Shown here: one piece after another, positions 1 through 8,841 of the stretch | How positions within the stretch are numbered: the stretch's first letter is position 1 | Layout: each line of letters opens with the position of its first letter | Source: Haladaptatus pallidirubidus | GTDB taxonomy: Archaea > Halobacteriota > Halobacteria > Halobacteriales > Haladaptataceae | DNA: 64,000 bases | NCBI RefSeq assembly: GCF_020700235.1 | Contig: NZ_CP085301.1 | Coordinates: forward strand, 1,922,001 to 1,986,000 | Direction of reading: 5' to 3' | Program-made: the position numbers and the translations under genes | Notes under the pieces: generated by a model | The model's database searches: none | What the model saw: only the letters and a program-made list of their open reading frames with translations | Told to the model about the DNA's origin: nothing

Positions 1-1020
1 GTCTCACGAATGCTCGATCTGGAACGCAAAGCCATCGACTTCGTGGAACGGGCGGAACCGCCGTTTTTCCTCTGGGTTCACTACATGGACGTTCACACAC
101 CTTATGTCCCCGCCCCGAAGTTCGTCCGCGACGAAACTGGCGCGAACGTCGGGTCGTTGAAGATGCTTCGCGCCCACCTCCGGGCCGGATTGGGGCGCGA
201 AGTCGGCGACGACACGCTCTCCGACCTCGAATCGCTGTACCGGGCCGCGGTTCGGCAGGTGGACGCCAGCGTCGGTCGAGTGCTGTCAGCACTCGACCGA
301 CGCGGATTTCGCGACGATGCTTGCGTCGTCCTCGCGGGCGACCACGGCGAAGAGTTCATGGAACATGGCCATCTGGCGCATTACCCGAAACTGTACGAGG
401 AACTGACCCACGTCCCGCTTATGGTTCAGCACACAGACGATGAGACAGAGCGCGACGACACCGACACGAAGCAAACCTCCGATGAGAACGGGGTAAAGCA
501 GGCGGTCGGTCTGGCGTCGATCCCGGCGACCATCTGCGACGCAATGGGCGTCGAGCACGACTTTTCCGCCCCTAGTTTGCTCGACACCGCCGTCGAATCG
601 AAATCCGAGTCGGAAATCGAATCCGAACCCGAGTGCGAAACCGAACTACAACTCGACATCGAATCCGAGTTCGATTTCGCCTCTGCGCCGGTCACCTCGG
701 TTGCGGTTCGCGGTGAGCACGTCACCCGCCAACCGATTCCGCGCCGCCTGGACGACGGTGAACTTCTCGTGAGCGCCCGAACCGCCGACTGGTCGTACAT
801 CTACCACACCGAATCCGAAAATCGAGAACTGTACGATAGACGCCGCGACCCGACCGAACAGGAGAACCAATGGGACGACCATGAAGGATCCGAACTCGCA
901 AGCCGCCTTCACGATTCGGTCGAAACGCGAATCGAACGAATCGAAACCGACGAGGGCGACGAATCGGGCGAAGTACCGTCCGACGTGACGAACCAGTTGA
1001 AGGCGCTCGGCTATCAGTGA
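1..1020 (+). CDS. Sulfatase-family hydrolase, 5'-truncated by window edge
   Basis: The reading frame is open to base 1, so the first methionine at base 10 is probably internal and the N-terminal half with the catalytic Cys/Ser lies outside the window. The visible part matches the C-terminal half of alkaline-phosphatase-superfamily sulfatases: WVHYMDVHTPYVP near residue 22 and the metal-site segment GDHGEEFMEHGH near residue 110, followed by ELTHVPLMV. Haloarchaeal members are often found near surface glycan genes, but no such neighbour is visible. Residues about 195-225 form a low-complexity Ser/Glu stretch coded by repeated GAATCC/GAG-like units, an acidic insert before the last domain. Substrate is unknown; a phosphoesterase is also possible. 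The gene ends normally at TGA. Confidence 0.8.
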   Translation, partial: VSRMLDLERKAIDFVERAEPPFFLWVHYMDVHTPYVPAPKFVRDETGANVGSLKMLRAHLRAGLGREVGDDTLSDLESLYRAAVRQVDASVGRVLSALDRRGFRDDACVVLAGDHGEEFMEHGHLAHYPKLYEELTHVPLMVQHTDDETERDDTDTKQTSDENGVKQAVGLASIPATICDAMGVEHDFSAPSLLDTAVESKSESEIESEPECETELQLDIESEFDFASAPVTSVAVRGEHVTRQPIPRRLDDGELLVSARTADWSYIYHTESENRELYDRRRDPTEQENQWDDHEGSELASRLHDSVETRIERIETDEGDESGEVPSDVTNQLKALGYQ

Positions 1021-1170
1021 TTTCTCGGTTTTGAATCGTTTTCACAACTCACGGCGATTCGACTGCCGGACGTTTTAGTCGATAGCCGACGATGCTGATT
1101 CGGGGTGGAACGATGGTAGCACACGATACCCAGCCACGTCGAAATCGGTGGCTATGGCGCGGTTCGAATC

Positions 1171-1731
1171 GTGAACGTCTCGGGGGTTACGACTGATGGC
1201 GCGGTGCTCGTACTCTACGGTTCGACCGAGGGCTAAACCGCGACCATCGCGGAGCGAATCACCGAGATGCTGGACTCCGCGGGTCACGCCCCGACACTGA
1301 TTCACGGCAAGCGCGTTCCCGATGGATTCCGGCTGTCGAAGTACGACGCCGTCGTCGGTGCGTCGGTTCACAGGGGAACCCATCAGCAGTTCGTCACTCA
1401 GTTCGTTCGAAACCACGCAGAGGCGTTGAATCGACTGCCGTCGGCCTTCATCTCGGTGAGTTTGACCGCCGCGGAGGATACCGACGCGGTGCAGGCGACG
1501 GCCAAAAATCTGGTCGCGGAGGTTCTCGCGGATACTGGCTGGCATCCCGATAGCACGGCGGTCGTTCCGGGCGCGCTCAAATACAGCCAATACGGGACGC
1601 TCACGAAACTCGTGATGAAGTACGTCGCAATGAAGATGGGCGGTGGAACGGACTCCTCGCGCGATTATGAGTACACGGACTGAGATGATATCGAGGAGTT
1701 CGCAACAGCCTTTGCTCGTTCCCTCGATTGA
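1171..1731 (+). pseudogene. Flavodoxin / HemG-like protoporphyrinogen dehydrogenase with two premature stops
   Basis: Read in one frame from a GTG at 1171, the sequence gives VLVLYGSTEG, then TAA at 1234-1236, then TATIAERITEM. That is the FMN-binding loop of a flavodoxin, with the stop where Gln (CAA) is expected. The frame stays open through YDAVVGASVHRG and ends SRDYEYTD at TGA 1681-1683. After that stop the same frame gives DDIEEFATAFARSLD and a natural TGA at 1729-1731. The family usually has Trp after EYTD, so TGG to TGA is likely. The rest aligns in style with menaquinone-dependent protoporphyrinogen dehydrogenase-type flavodoxins of about 175-180 residues. It is probably inactive; a protein starting at ATG 1267 would lack the flavin loop. 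Sequencing error or readthrough cannot be excluded. Confidence 0.75.
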
Positions 1732-1755
1732 CAAGCGTGTGAAAAATAGACGATA

Positions 1756-1784
1756 AACGGATGGAAAATCGTTTTCTATCCGTT
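1756..1784. terminator. Hairpin between convergent genes
   Basis: A 13-base arm at 1756-1768 pairs with 1772-1784 around a 3-base loop, with a single G-T wobble. The stem includes A and T runs, so each strand carries a U-run in RNA. It lies between the end of the flavodoxin relic and the end of the Tat protein gene on the opposite strand, so a bidirectional terminator is a reasonable inference. Confidence 0.5.
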
Positions 1785-1798
1785 CTCCGTCCCTCGTT

Positions 1799-2278
1799 TT
1801 AGTTTGGGCTTCGAACCGTAGTACTCAGCAGATTGAGTTCGCTACTGAAGACGGTTGCATCCCCCGAGAACCGCCGTCGGTCGCCCTGACTGAAACTCGC
1901 GTCCCGCGAGAACATTATCGCCGTGATTGCGGCGACCGATCCACCGAGGTCGTAGCGGATGACCCATCCGCTGTAGTCGTCCGGTTGGCTGATTTCGTCC
2001 ACGCTGCCGCCACCGGGGCGTTCAAGCAGTCGCACCGTGGTCGACTGATCGAGCGCGTTGGTGACGCGGAACGGCACGTTGGGGTGGTAAGCGTACGTGT
2101 AGACGAGTACGCTATCCGTATCCTGCGCGGCAGCGGTGCCAGCACTCCCGAGACCGAGCGCGAGCGCACCTGTTGCGAGCGCGCCCTTTTTCATGAACGT
2201 TCGGCGTGACTCGTCTGCAAAGACGCCCCCTGCGTCCTCTCCCGAGTCGTCTGTGTCTATTTTTTCACTCTCTTCCAT
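1799..2278 (-). CDS. Tat-exported protein of unknown function
   Basis: The 159-residue product has an acidic N-terminus, then SRRTFMKKGALATGALALG, a twin-arginine signal with a hydrophobic core and a likely cleavage site after GTAAAQ. The mature part of about 110 residues is predicted to be beta-rich. It has no cysteines and no known catalytic motif; it contains VLVYTYAYHPNVPFRVTN and repeated short hydrophobic strands. I chose ATG 2278 over a GTG at 2290 because a TATA-like box sits about 30-40 bases upstream. The gene stands alone, convergent with the flavodoxin relic. I do not recognise the family; it may be a surface or cell-envelope protein. Confidence 0.7.
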   Translation of the reverse strand: MEESEKIDTDDSGEDAGGVFADESRRTFMKKGALATGALALGLGSAGTAAAQDTDSVLVYTYAYHPNVPFRVTNALDQSTTVRLLERPGGGSVDEISQPDDYSGWVIRYDLGGSVAAITAIMFSRDASFSQGDRRRFSGDATVFSSELNLLSTTVRSPN

Positions 2279-2307
2279 ATTCGACCGCACTTTGGAGATT
2301 GGTCACT

Positions 2308-2320
2308 CATATACATAAGG
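2308..2320 (-). promoter_or_regulatory. TATA box of the Tat protein gene
   Basis: On the minus strand the sequence reads CCTTATGTATATG, ending about 30 bases before the ATG at 2278. The position fits an archaeal TATA element and a short or absent 5' leader. Confidence 0.45.
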
Positions 2321-2404
2321 ACATAGTATTGTTGTGCTTTTAGACAAATCCTCCCTCCTCCTCTTCCCTCGTGCTCTCTCCAGCGAACCGCGCCGAGCGA
2401 ATGG

Positions 2405-2800
2405 CTAGCTCGCAGAAAGCGTATCGAGGACGCGGTCGAAACGCGCCCGAACGTCCCCCGCGATATCGTCCAACTCGGGGTTGTCCACGACCGAGAGCAT
2501 CGTTTCCGGATCGACCATGCTGACGACGACGCCGTCGTCGGTTTCGTAGACCACGACGTTACAGGGTAAGAGCACGCCGAGGTCGTTTTCGGCGTCCAAT
2601 CCCTCCTTCGCTAGCAGCGGGTTACACGCGCCGAGAATCCGGTATTCGGGATACGATTCGATATCAAGCTTTTCCTCGAACGCTTCGCTCACGTCGATGT
2701 CGCTTAGGATGCCGAATCCCTCGTCGCTGAGGGCGTCCGTGGTTTTTTCGACGACTTCCTCGAACTCGCCATCGACGTGTCGCTTGTCGTAGTAGGCCAT
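2405..2800 (-). CDS. DUF302 family protein
   Basis: The 131-residue product matches DUF302 throughout: an early FEEVVEKTTDALSDEGFGIL, the central YRILGACNPLLAKEGL containing the conserved Cys-Asn-Pro, then GVLLPCNVVVYE and a C-terminal helix. DUF302 proteins are small cytoplasmic alpha/beta proteins; the conserved Cys has prompted suggestions of redox or metal handling, but the function is unproven. ATG 2800 is preferred to GTG 2806. The gene lies on the same strand as, and 300 bases downstream of, the YHS-containing permease, which suggests a related metal or stress role. That link is an inference from position only. Confidence 0.85.
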   Translation of the reverse strand: MAYYDKRHVDGEFEEVVEKTTDALSDEGFGILSDIDVSEAFEEKLDIESYPEYRILGACNPLLAKEGLDAENDLGVLLPCNVVVYETDDGVVVSMVDPETMLSVVDNPELDDIAGDVRARFDRVLDTLSAS

Positions 2801-3100
2801 CGCCACGAACTACACGGTGGGAGTAGTTAGTAGTTGAGGTCGTTTCATGCAAACATCCATCGGGCGCTGAAACCGACACTGCAACTGGAAGCGGTGCATC
2901 CGTAATTACACTTGGGATTGTATTGCTCATCTCACACAATACATATGGATAAAAATCGACTAGCTGTTTGTGAACGAATCCGACGACACGTGTGACAGGA
3001 ACGAGGAGCCCGACAGTCACTCCTCGTCGGTCGAGAGGTACTCGGTTGACTAAACGAGGTGGACGCAAACGGAATGATTTGGTGAGCGACTACCCCTCGC

Positions 3101-4333
3101 TTAGTCCGCGTGGGCGGTCGCTTCCTCCTGCTCACCGCTCGACTCGAAGTAGGTCACATACACCTGTGCGACGAAAACGGCAGTGAAAACGACGTTGAGA
3201 ACCGTCGTGTAGGCGTTTGGTACGGTTCCACCGGCTTGTCCCTGGTTCGGAATCAGGTTAACCGCGCTCCACGCGAAGTGGGTGGCGATTCCGGTCAACG
3301 TCGCCACGGCGAAGATGGAGCAAAACAACGCCGCCGCCAGTCGCTTGCCGTAGTATTTGCGGTACATATCTACGATGTGCGGAACGATGAGGTCAGCGTA
3401 GATGAACGACATGACACCGCCAAACGGGATTCCGGCGTTCCACAACACGAGTGCGAAGGGGACGTTTGCCACCGAGCAAACGAAGGTGATGACGCCGACG
3501 AACACGCCGATTGCGGAGCCGAGGACGACCCACGCGACGGTTCCCTCTGGCGCGAGTGTGAACAGTTGTGCCCACCACGACCGGGGCACGAACGCGGCGA
3601 GGAGCGAGGCGACGATAAATCCCGCGACGAGGTCGTCCCAGAGCATTTCCCACTCGCTGATTGCGTTTCGGAAGGCGTTTTTCCACCCCGAAGTAGTGAA
3701 CAGTTTGTCTTTCCACGTCCGATTCTTTTGTTGATTTAGGTAGGTCTCCTTGCACGATTCCGAGCAGAAATGCTCGGTTCCACCATTCGTCTCGACGCTC
3801 AGAGTGTCCGAGGAATCAGGGTCAACTTCCATTCCGCAGATAGGGTCTCGAACTGCGTCGTTCCCCTCGTCCGATTGCACGTGCTCGCGGGCCGCCTCGA
3901 ACCACGTGTCGGGAATCGCATACTTCGTGATGCCTGCAAGCAAGAGAATCATTAAGACTCCCCCGAACACGTCGGCGGCGACAAACTGCCATCCGAGGAG
4001 AATCCACATCACCAGACCGATTTCGATGACGAGGTTCGTGCTGGCGAACTGGAATCCAGCGAACGAGGATTCCGGCGATGCTCCTTTTTTGAACAACGAT
4101 TTCGTCGTCGCAACCGCCCCGAACGAACAGCTGGACGAAAGAAAGCCGAAAACACTGCCGAGTCCGACTTCCTTCAATCCCCTTCCGCCGAGCAAGTTCG
4201 TCATCCGTTCTTCGCTGACGAACGCCTGTACTGCTCCCGCGATGGTAAATCCTAGCACCAACGCCCACCACGTCTTCCACGTCATCTCGCCGAGAAAGGT
4301 TCCAGCATCCACGAGATTTTGGACGACGTTCAT
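3101..4333 (-). CDS. UPF0718/ArsP-like permease with internal YHS metal-binding domain
   Basis: The 410-residue protein has two membrane blocks of about four helices each, with repeated motifs GFLSSSCSFGAVATTKSLF and GVITFVCSVANVPFALVLW typical of the UPF0718/DUF318 permeases that include the organoarsenical exporter ArsP. Between the blocks, near residues 160-195, is a YHS-type domain with RDPICGMEVDP and EHFCSESCK. YHS domains occur in heavy-metal ATPases and bind soft metals. A Ser-Cys pair lies in each membrane repeat. Substrate is not determined; arsenical, copper or another soft metal is plausible. The ATG at 4333 is the natural start. The DUF302 gene downstream may share its transcript. 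Confidence 0.8.
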   Translation of the reverse strand: MNVVQNLVDAGTFLGEMTWKTWWALVLGFTIAGAVQAFVSEERMTNLLGGRGLKEVGLGSVFGFLSSSCSFGAVATTKSLFKKGASPESSFAGFQFASTNLVIEIGLVMWILLGWQFVAADVFGGVLMILLLAGITKYAIPDTWFEAAREHVQSDEGNDAVRDPICGMEVDPDSSDTLSVETNGGTEHFCSESCKETYLNQQKNRTWKDKLFTTSGWKNAFRNAISEWEMLWDDLVAGFIVASLLAAFVPRSWWAQLFTLAPEGTVAWVVLGSAIGVFVGVITFVCSVANVPFALVLWNAGIPFGGVMSFIYADLIVPHIVDMYRKYYGKRLAAALFCSIFAVATLTGIATHFAWSAVNLIPNQGQAGGTVPNAYTTVLNVVFTAVFVAQVYVTYFESSGEQEEATAHAD

Positions 4334-4706
4334 GGAGGACGCTAAGGGAACGATGCTTTCGGTCGTTGTGGTTAAGAAAACGAAACTCGGAAAGTGGGTT
4401 TAACACCGATTACAGCCCATGTGTTGCCTATCCCGTAATTCGGACTATCACCAGACGCGAAAGTGGCCAAATCGAGCTAAACTGAGCCGAGTAGAGAATA
4501 ATATTCAAAGCCGAGATGGATGAGTTTCTTGAGAAAAATTCGAGCGTCGATCCCAACGCTGTGCCGATGGAAATAGTCTCAACGTGAACGACATTCCGTC
4601 ATCACGATATCCGCGCTAATCACGTTCCCTTCTTCCGTCGGATGAGTACCGGGGAAACACGCACCCCAGCCGAATCCTTTTGCCGTCCCCGTTCTTCGAC
4701 CACAGC
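4334..4706. other. Divergent intergenic region
   Basis: This 373-base gap separates the permease and S9 peptidase genes, transcribed in opposite directions. A GTTTTCTTAACC-like element near 4371-4382 (read on the minus strand) could serve the permease. An AT-rich patch near 4497-4508 is too far from the peptidase start to be its TATA box. No convincing gene or RNA is seen. Confidence 0.4.
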
Positions 4707-6530
4707 ATGTCCGAACCACGGTATTCAGTCGCACGCTATTTGAGTATCGACAGCACCGAGTCGCCGACGATTTCGGTCGATGGCGACCTCGTCTTTCTTT
4801 CTGACACGACCGGTACGCCGCAGGTCTGGTCACTCGACGCGCCGGGCGCCTATCCGTCTCAGCTCACCGCATACGACGAACGGATTTCGTTCGTCTCGGC
4901 CTCGCCGACCCGTCCGGAGGTCATTTTCGGTATGGACGAGGGGAGCAACGAACACGACCAACTGTTCCGGTACGACCTGCACGATGGTGCCGAAATCCCG
5001 CTCACGGACGACCTCAGTTCGATTCACCTCTGGGGCGGATGGAGTCCCGACGGCGACCGGTTCGCTTTCACAGCGAATCGCCGCCAATCGGACACCTTCG
5101 ACGTGTACGTGCAAGGTCGAAACGACGCGAAGGCGACGCTCGTCCACGAGGGGGAAAGTGGTTTCCTCAGCATCGAAACGTGGGGTGAACCCGGTATCGT
5201 CCTCTCGAAAGCGCACGCCAGTTTCGACTACGATCTGTTTTTGCTGAAGCCGGAAACGGGAGAGCACCGCCGATTGAGCGACGGCACTGAAACACGCTAC
5301 GGAAACGTCCGGTTCGGATTTGACGATCGACTGTACTGCGTGACGAACCACGACTCGGACACGGCCGGTATCGCTCGAATCGACCTCGAAGACGGAACGC
5401 ACGAAACGATTCAGGCGGGCGGCGACTGGAACGTCGAAGGGTTTGCGCTCCACGGGGAAACGGGACGAATCGTGTGGAGTCGCAATGTTGACGGCTACTC
5501 CGAGGTTCACGCCGGGCGCCTCGTAGACGGCGAAATCGAACCACTCGAAGACCCCGCTGACCCGGGCGACCCGTCCGACTCCGACAACCTCGACCTTCCG
5601 AAGGGTGTGGCTTATGACCTGACCTTCGGCCCGGACGGCCAGCAGTGTACGCTTTCGCTCAGCCGAAGCGACGACCCGAGAAGCGTGTTCGTCCTTGACG
5701 CCGAAACTGGCGAATCGGAGCGCTGGACGAATCCCGGAACGCTCGGTGTCCCCAAAGAGAGCCTTCTCGAACCGGAGACGATTCGATACGAGACGTTCGA
5801 CAGACGGGAAATTCCCGCCTACTGGACGCTTCCCGAGAACGCATCTCCCGGCGACACACCCGTTATCGTGGATATTCATGGCGGGCCGGAACACCAGCGC
5901 AGACCGTGGTTCTTCCCGACGAAGCAGTACTTCCTCCAGCAGGGGTACGCAATTTTCGAGCCGAACGTCCGCGGGTCGTCGGGCTACGGCACGGAATACA
6001 CGCATTTGGACGACGTAGAAAAACGGATGGATTCGGTCGCCGACATCGAATCCGCGGTCGAGTGGCTCCACGACCACGAGGCGGTGGATTCCGATCGAAT
6101 CGTCGCGTATGGTCGCTCTTACGGCGGATTCATGGTTCTCGCGGCGATTACGGAGTATCCCGACCTGTGGGCCGCCGCGGTCGATTTCGTCGGCATCGCG
6201 GACTTCAAAACCTTCCTCGAAAATACAGGAGAGTGGCGGCGTTCGCACCGCGCACAGGAGTACGGTTCGTTAGACGACCCGGAACTCCTCGAACGAATCA
6301 GCCCGATTCACAAAGCCGACCGGATTTCCTGCCCGCTGTTCATCCAACACGGCGCGAACGACCCCCGAGTTCCGGTCGGGGAGGCCGAACAAATCGCCGA
6401 AAAGGTTCGAGAACGCGGCGTTCCGGTCGAGATCTGTATTTTCGATGACGAAGGCCATCACACGACCTCGCGGGAGAACCTAATCGAGGAGTTCGAACGC
6501 ATCGGGAAATTTTTGGAAACGCACGTCTGA
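4707..6530 (+). CDS. S9 family serine peptidase (acylaminoacyl-peptidase/prolyl oligopeptidase type)
   Basis: The 607-residue protein has an N-terminal beta-propeller of WD40-like repeats (about residues 1-350, e.g. GGWSPDGDRFAFT) and a C-terminal alpha/beta-hydrolase domain. The nucleophile elbow GRSYGG puts the catalytic Ser at residue 471. The Asp is at about 552 in NDPRVPVG and the His at 584 in DEGHH. The oxyanion region DIHGGPEHQ is also present. It probably removes acylated residues or cleaves short peptides in the cytoplasm, since no signal peptide is seen. I start at ATG 4707 (MSEPRYS); an upstream TTG at 4680 would add nine unconserved residues. The gene appears to be monocistronic. 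Confidence 0.9.
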   Translation: MSEPRYSVARYLSIDSTESPTISVDGDLVFLSDTTGTPQVWSLDAPGAYPSQLTAYDERISFVSASPTRPEVIFGMDEGSNEHDQLFRYDLHDGAEIPLTDDLSSIHLWGGWSPDGDRFAFTANRRQSDTFDVYVQGRNDAKATLVHEGESGFLSIETWGEPGIVLSKAHASFDYDLFLLKPETGEHRRLSDGTETRYGNVRFGFDDRLYCVTNHDSDTAGIARIDLEDGTHETIQAGGDWNVEGFALHGETGRIVWSRNVDGYSEVHAGRLVDGEIEPLEDPADPGDPSDSDNLDLPKGVAYDLTFGPDGQQCTLSLSRSDDPRSVFVLDAETGESERWTNPGTLGVPKESLLEPETIRYETFDRREIPAYWTLPENASPGDTPVIVDIHGGPEHQRRPWFFPTKQYFLQQGYAIFEPNVRGSSGYGTEYTHLDDVEKRMDSVADIESAVEWLHDHEAVDSDRIVAYGRSYGGFMVLAAITEYPDLWAAAVDFVGIADFKTFLENTGEWRRSHRAQEYGSLDDPELLERISPIHKADRISCPLFIQHGANDPRVPVGEAEQIAEKVRERGVPVEICIFDDEGHHTTSRENLIEEFERIGKFLETHV

Positions 6531-6914
6531 AACGAGGTCAGCGGTTGGTTTCGGATTGTACGGTTTTGTCGTGTAATTCGAACTGAATCTCGTATCTATT
6601 CGGTGCAGACGATGTACTGCATGAATGGGATTGTTTGTGTTGACAAGACTATTACAGACGCCGACTGTAAGCCACGGACGAAGCGTGGGGGCGAGCGACT
6701 GCAAGGAGCGAATGACGAGCGAGGTCCGGAGAAAATCTTTGATTATTACGGGTGAACAAACGCTTTGCGTCTGCGATCGACGAAAAGCCGCTGGTTTTCC
6801 GGTACCGCGAAAGACGGAGTCTCTCACAGGCGTGGCCTATTGCTAGCATTTGTGGTTCTCGTATTAGAATCATCTTTCAACTAAAATACGAAACGAAATC
6901 TTTTGACTCCAACC
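6531..6914. other. Convergent intergenic region without a clear gene
   Basis: These 384 bases lie between the ends of the S9 peptidase and HAD genes. The middle (about 6670-6730) is G/A-rich with short repeats of GCGAGCGA/GAGCGA type, often left by decayed mobile elements or highly expressed noncoding stretches in haloarchaea. I cannot assign it to an element. The A/T-rich stretch near 6855-6905 could act as a terminator for either gene. Confidence 0.3.
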
Positions 6915-7598
6915 TTACACTCCCAACTCGTCTGCCAGTTCGTAAAACGATCGAATCGACAAATCCGGCTCCTCACCGAATGGCTCCCACGGCGCGGCTT
7001 TCCGGTTCACCCACACGCCCTGCATTCCGGCGTGTTTCGCGCCCTGTACGTCGAACCACCCGGCGGTGACGTGCGCGATTTCTTCGATTGGGGTTCCGGT
7101 TCGCCCCGCGGCGTGGCGGTAGAGTTCGGCGTCGGGTTTGAACGTCTCAATCTCGTCCGCGCTGATGGTGTCCGCGAGGAGGTCGCCGATGTCGGCGTGT
7201 TCGACCATCGAGTCCAGCATTTCGGGATTGCCGTTCGAAAGGACGTAGCAGTCGTAGCCGCCGTCCCGGAGTCGTTCGATGCCGTCGCGCACGTCGTCGA
7301 ACACGTCGAGTTCGTGGTAGACGGCGAGGATTTCGTCACGCTCGTCCTCCGAAATATCAGCGTCGTGGGCCGACAGCGCGTACTGGAGGGCGTCGCGGTT
7401 CATCTCGTAAAACGGCTGATAGGAATCGGTGTGATTGGCGACGAAGGTGTATTCGAGCGACCGGGCCCGCCAGAGTTTCGAGACGGGCTCCGGATTTTCC
7501 ACGCGCTCCGCGAGGGCGTTTTCGGCGGCGTCAACGTCAACCAGCGTGCTGTAGGAGTCGAACGTGAGGGTCGTCACGCGGTCGGAATCGAAGGCCAT
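6915..7598 (-). CDS. HAD hydrolase, haloacid dehalogenase type II-like
   Basis: The 227-residue protein carries the HAD motifs in order: nucleophile TFDSYSTLVDV (residues 11-21), motif II VLSNGNPEML, motif III Lys in ETFKPDAELYRHAAG, and motif IV HVTAGWFDVQGAKHAGM. The spacing and small helical cap fit the type II 2-haloacid dehalogenase subfamily, which is widespread in haloarchaea and often acts on phosphorylated metabolites rather than haloacids. It is cytoplasmic. It has its own promoter region and is divergent from the SHOCT gene 106 bases away. Natural substrate is unknown. Confidence 0.85.
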   Translation of the reverse strand: MAFDSDRVTTLTFDSYSTLVDVDAAENALAERVENPEPVSKLWRARSLEYTFVANHTDSYQPFYEMNRDALQYALSAHDADISEDERDEILAVYHELDVFDDVRDGIERLRDGGYDCYVLSNGNPEMLDSMVEHADIGDLLADTISADEIETFKPDAELYRHAAGRTGTPIEEIAHVTAGWFDVQGAKHAGMQGVWVNRKAAPWEPFGEEPDLSIRSFYELADELGV

Positions 7599-7704
7599 GA
7601 TATGCGGAGTTGGTTCGGAACGAAGTTAGTCGTACGGGCGAACGCAACGGCTTTCGGTTCGGTGCTGAACAACGGTTATCCTACTGCAAGTAGGAGTTCT
7701 CAGT

Positions 7705-8037
7705 ATGGCCACGACAGACAACAACAGCTCCCTGACACGAATCGTGTTGATCGTACTCGTCGTGTTGTTGGCGGTTCCGATGCTGATGATGGCCTTCGCG
7801 TTCCCGATGATGGGCGGATGGATGACGGGTGGATACGCCGGAGGAGTCCCCGTCTGGGGATGGTTCATGATGCTCATTCCTCTCGTCGTCATCGTCGCGC
7901 TTGGCTACCTCGCGTACCGGGAGCTCGCTGGCGACGAATTTGGTGGCGACCCGGCGCTTTCCGAACTGCGGGTGGCGTACGCTCGCGGCGATATCTCGGA
8001 CGAGGAGTTCGAAACCCGGCGAGAGCGTTTGCAGTAA
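7705..8037 (+). CDS. SHOCT domain membrane protein
   Basis: The 110-residue protein has two transmembrane helices (about residues 12-32 and 48-70) joined by a Met/Gly-rich hairpin PMMGGWMTGGYAGG. A C-terminal SHOCT domain follows: ELRVAYARGDISDEEFETRRERL. SHOCT segments are short oligomerisation or interaction modules found at protein ends; no enzymatic function is known. The Met-rich loop could bind copper or simply pack in the membrane. It is divergent from the HAD gene and probably monocistronic. Confidence 0.85.
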   Translation: MATTDNNSSLTRIVLIVLVVLLAVPMLMMAFAFPMMGGWMTGGYAGGVPVWGWFMMLIPLVVIVALGYLAYRELAGDEFGGDPALSELRVAYARGDISDEEFETRRERLQ

Positions 8038-8087
8038 TTCCTCGATACTCACGCCGTGGGTCGCTCTCGCTGGGAAATGGCAGAGCG

Positions 8088-8723
8088 CTAGCCGTTCTGG
8101 GATGCGCCCTGCAACCGTATCGTGTGCCGCTTCGCTCCGCTCGGTTCGTCCACATCGGAAAGCGGACTTCCACACGAACTCCGTGTTTCGGACGGTGTAA
8201 AGTACACCTCGAAGCGCGAACTGCATCCCATCCGTCCCCACGATTCGACGACCGTCGCTCCGTCCGCCGATTCCGGCTTTTCTTTCAGCGTGTAGAGCAA
8301 CTCGCCCTGCTCAGGCGTCCCCTCCAGCAGAAACGAGTGTGCGGAACCGGGCCGAATGGTGTACTCGCGGTCGAAAATCACGTTGCTCCCCGGTTTGATT
8401 TGGCTTGCCTCGGCTTGCACGAGTACCGAAAACGGGAAGTCAGAACCTCCTTCCTCGTCTCCGAGTTCTACCGTCTCCGTTTCTCCGTCTCGGTTCGTTA
8501 TCCGATACGTCGAAATCGGGCGGCTAGACACCGAGAGCGAGAATAGGTGCGGTTGTTCCGTCGGATTCTCCACGAGAAGCCGGTTTCCGGTCGAAGACTG
8601 CGAGCCGTTTCCCGTCGAACTCGTCGTTCGCTGTGCAACTCCCGATGCGATTGCTCCCGTGAAAAGGACTGTCCCCCCCGCGAGCAGCTGTCGTCGTGAT
8701 ACGTGGTCTGTCAGGTGACCCAT
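8088..8723 (-). CDS. Tat-exported protein of unknown function
   Basis: The 211-residue product begins MGHLTDHVSRRQLLAGG, a twin-arginine signal with a short hydrophobic stretch ending near GVAQ. It continues through a Ser/Thr/Gly-rich linker into a beta-rich domain. The conserved-looking core includes NPTEQPHLFSLSV, DREYTIRPGSAHSFLLEG and SWGRMGCSSRFEVYFTP, with two Cys pairs that could form disulphides outside the cell. ATG 8723 follows a GGGGGT sequence and fits better than an upstream ATG at 8741. The protein is probably an exported immunoglobulin-like surface protein. I do not recognise a named family. Confidence 0.7.
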   Translation of the reverse strand: MGHLTDHVSRRQLLAGGTVLFTGAIASGVAQRTTSSTGNGSQSSTGNRLLVENPTEQPHLFSLSVSSRPISTYRITNRDGETETVELGDEEGGSDFPFSVLVQAEASQIKPGSNVIFDREYTIRPGSAHSFLLEGTPEQGELLYTLKEKPESADGATVVESWGRMGCSSRFEVYFTPSETRSSCGSPLSDVDEPSGAKRHTIRLQGASQNG

Positions 8724-8841
8724 GATACCCCCATAGAACACTGTCGTTCCTCAGCACTTTCAAGGCTATGGTCTATTTGAAATATATCGGGGTAATCTGG
8801 CAGCGTTCGATTCTGTTCAGAACGTTTGTTTCGGAACGCCG

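Noticed and set aside
1113-1196. A 27-codon ORF starting at ATG 1113 before the flavodoxin relic
   Set aside because: The basic product MVAHDTQPRRNRWLW has no family signal and the frame differs from the flavodoxin; it is more likely a chance ORF in a promoter region.
6903-8546. A 547-codon plus-strand open frame across the HAD and SHOCT genes
   Set aside because: It is the antisense of the HAD gene and overlaps SHOCT in another frame; the product is Arg/Val-rich with no family-like motifs, unlike the acidic HAD protein.
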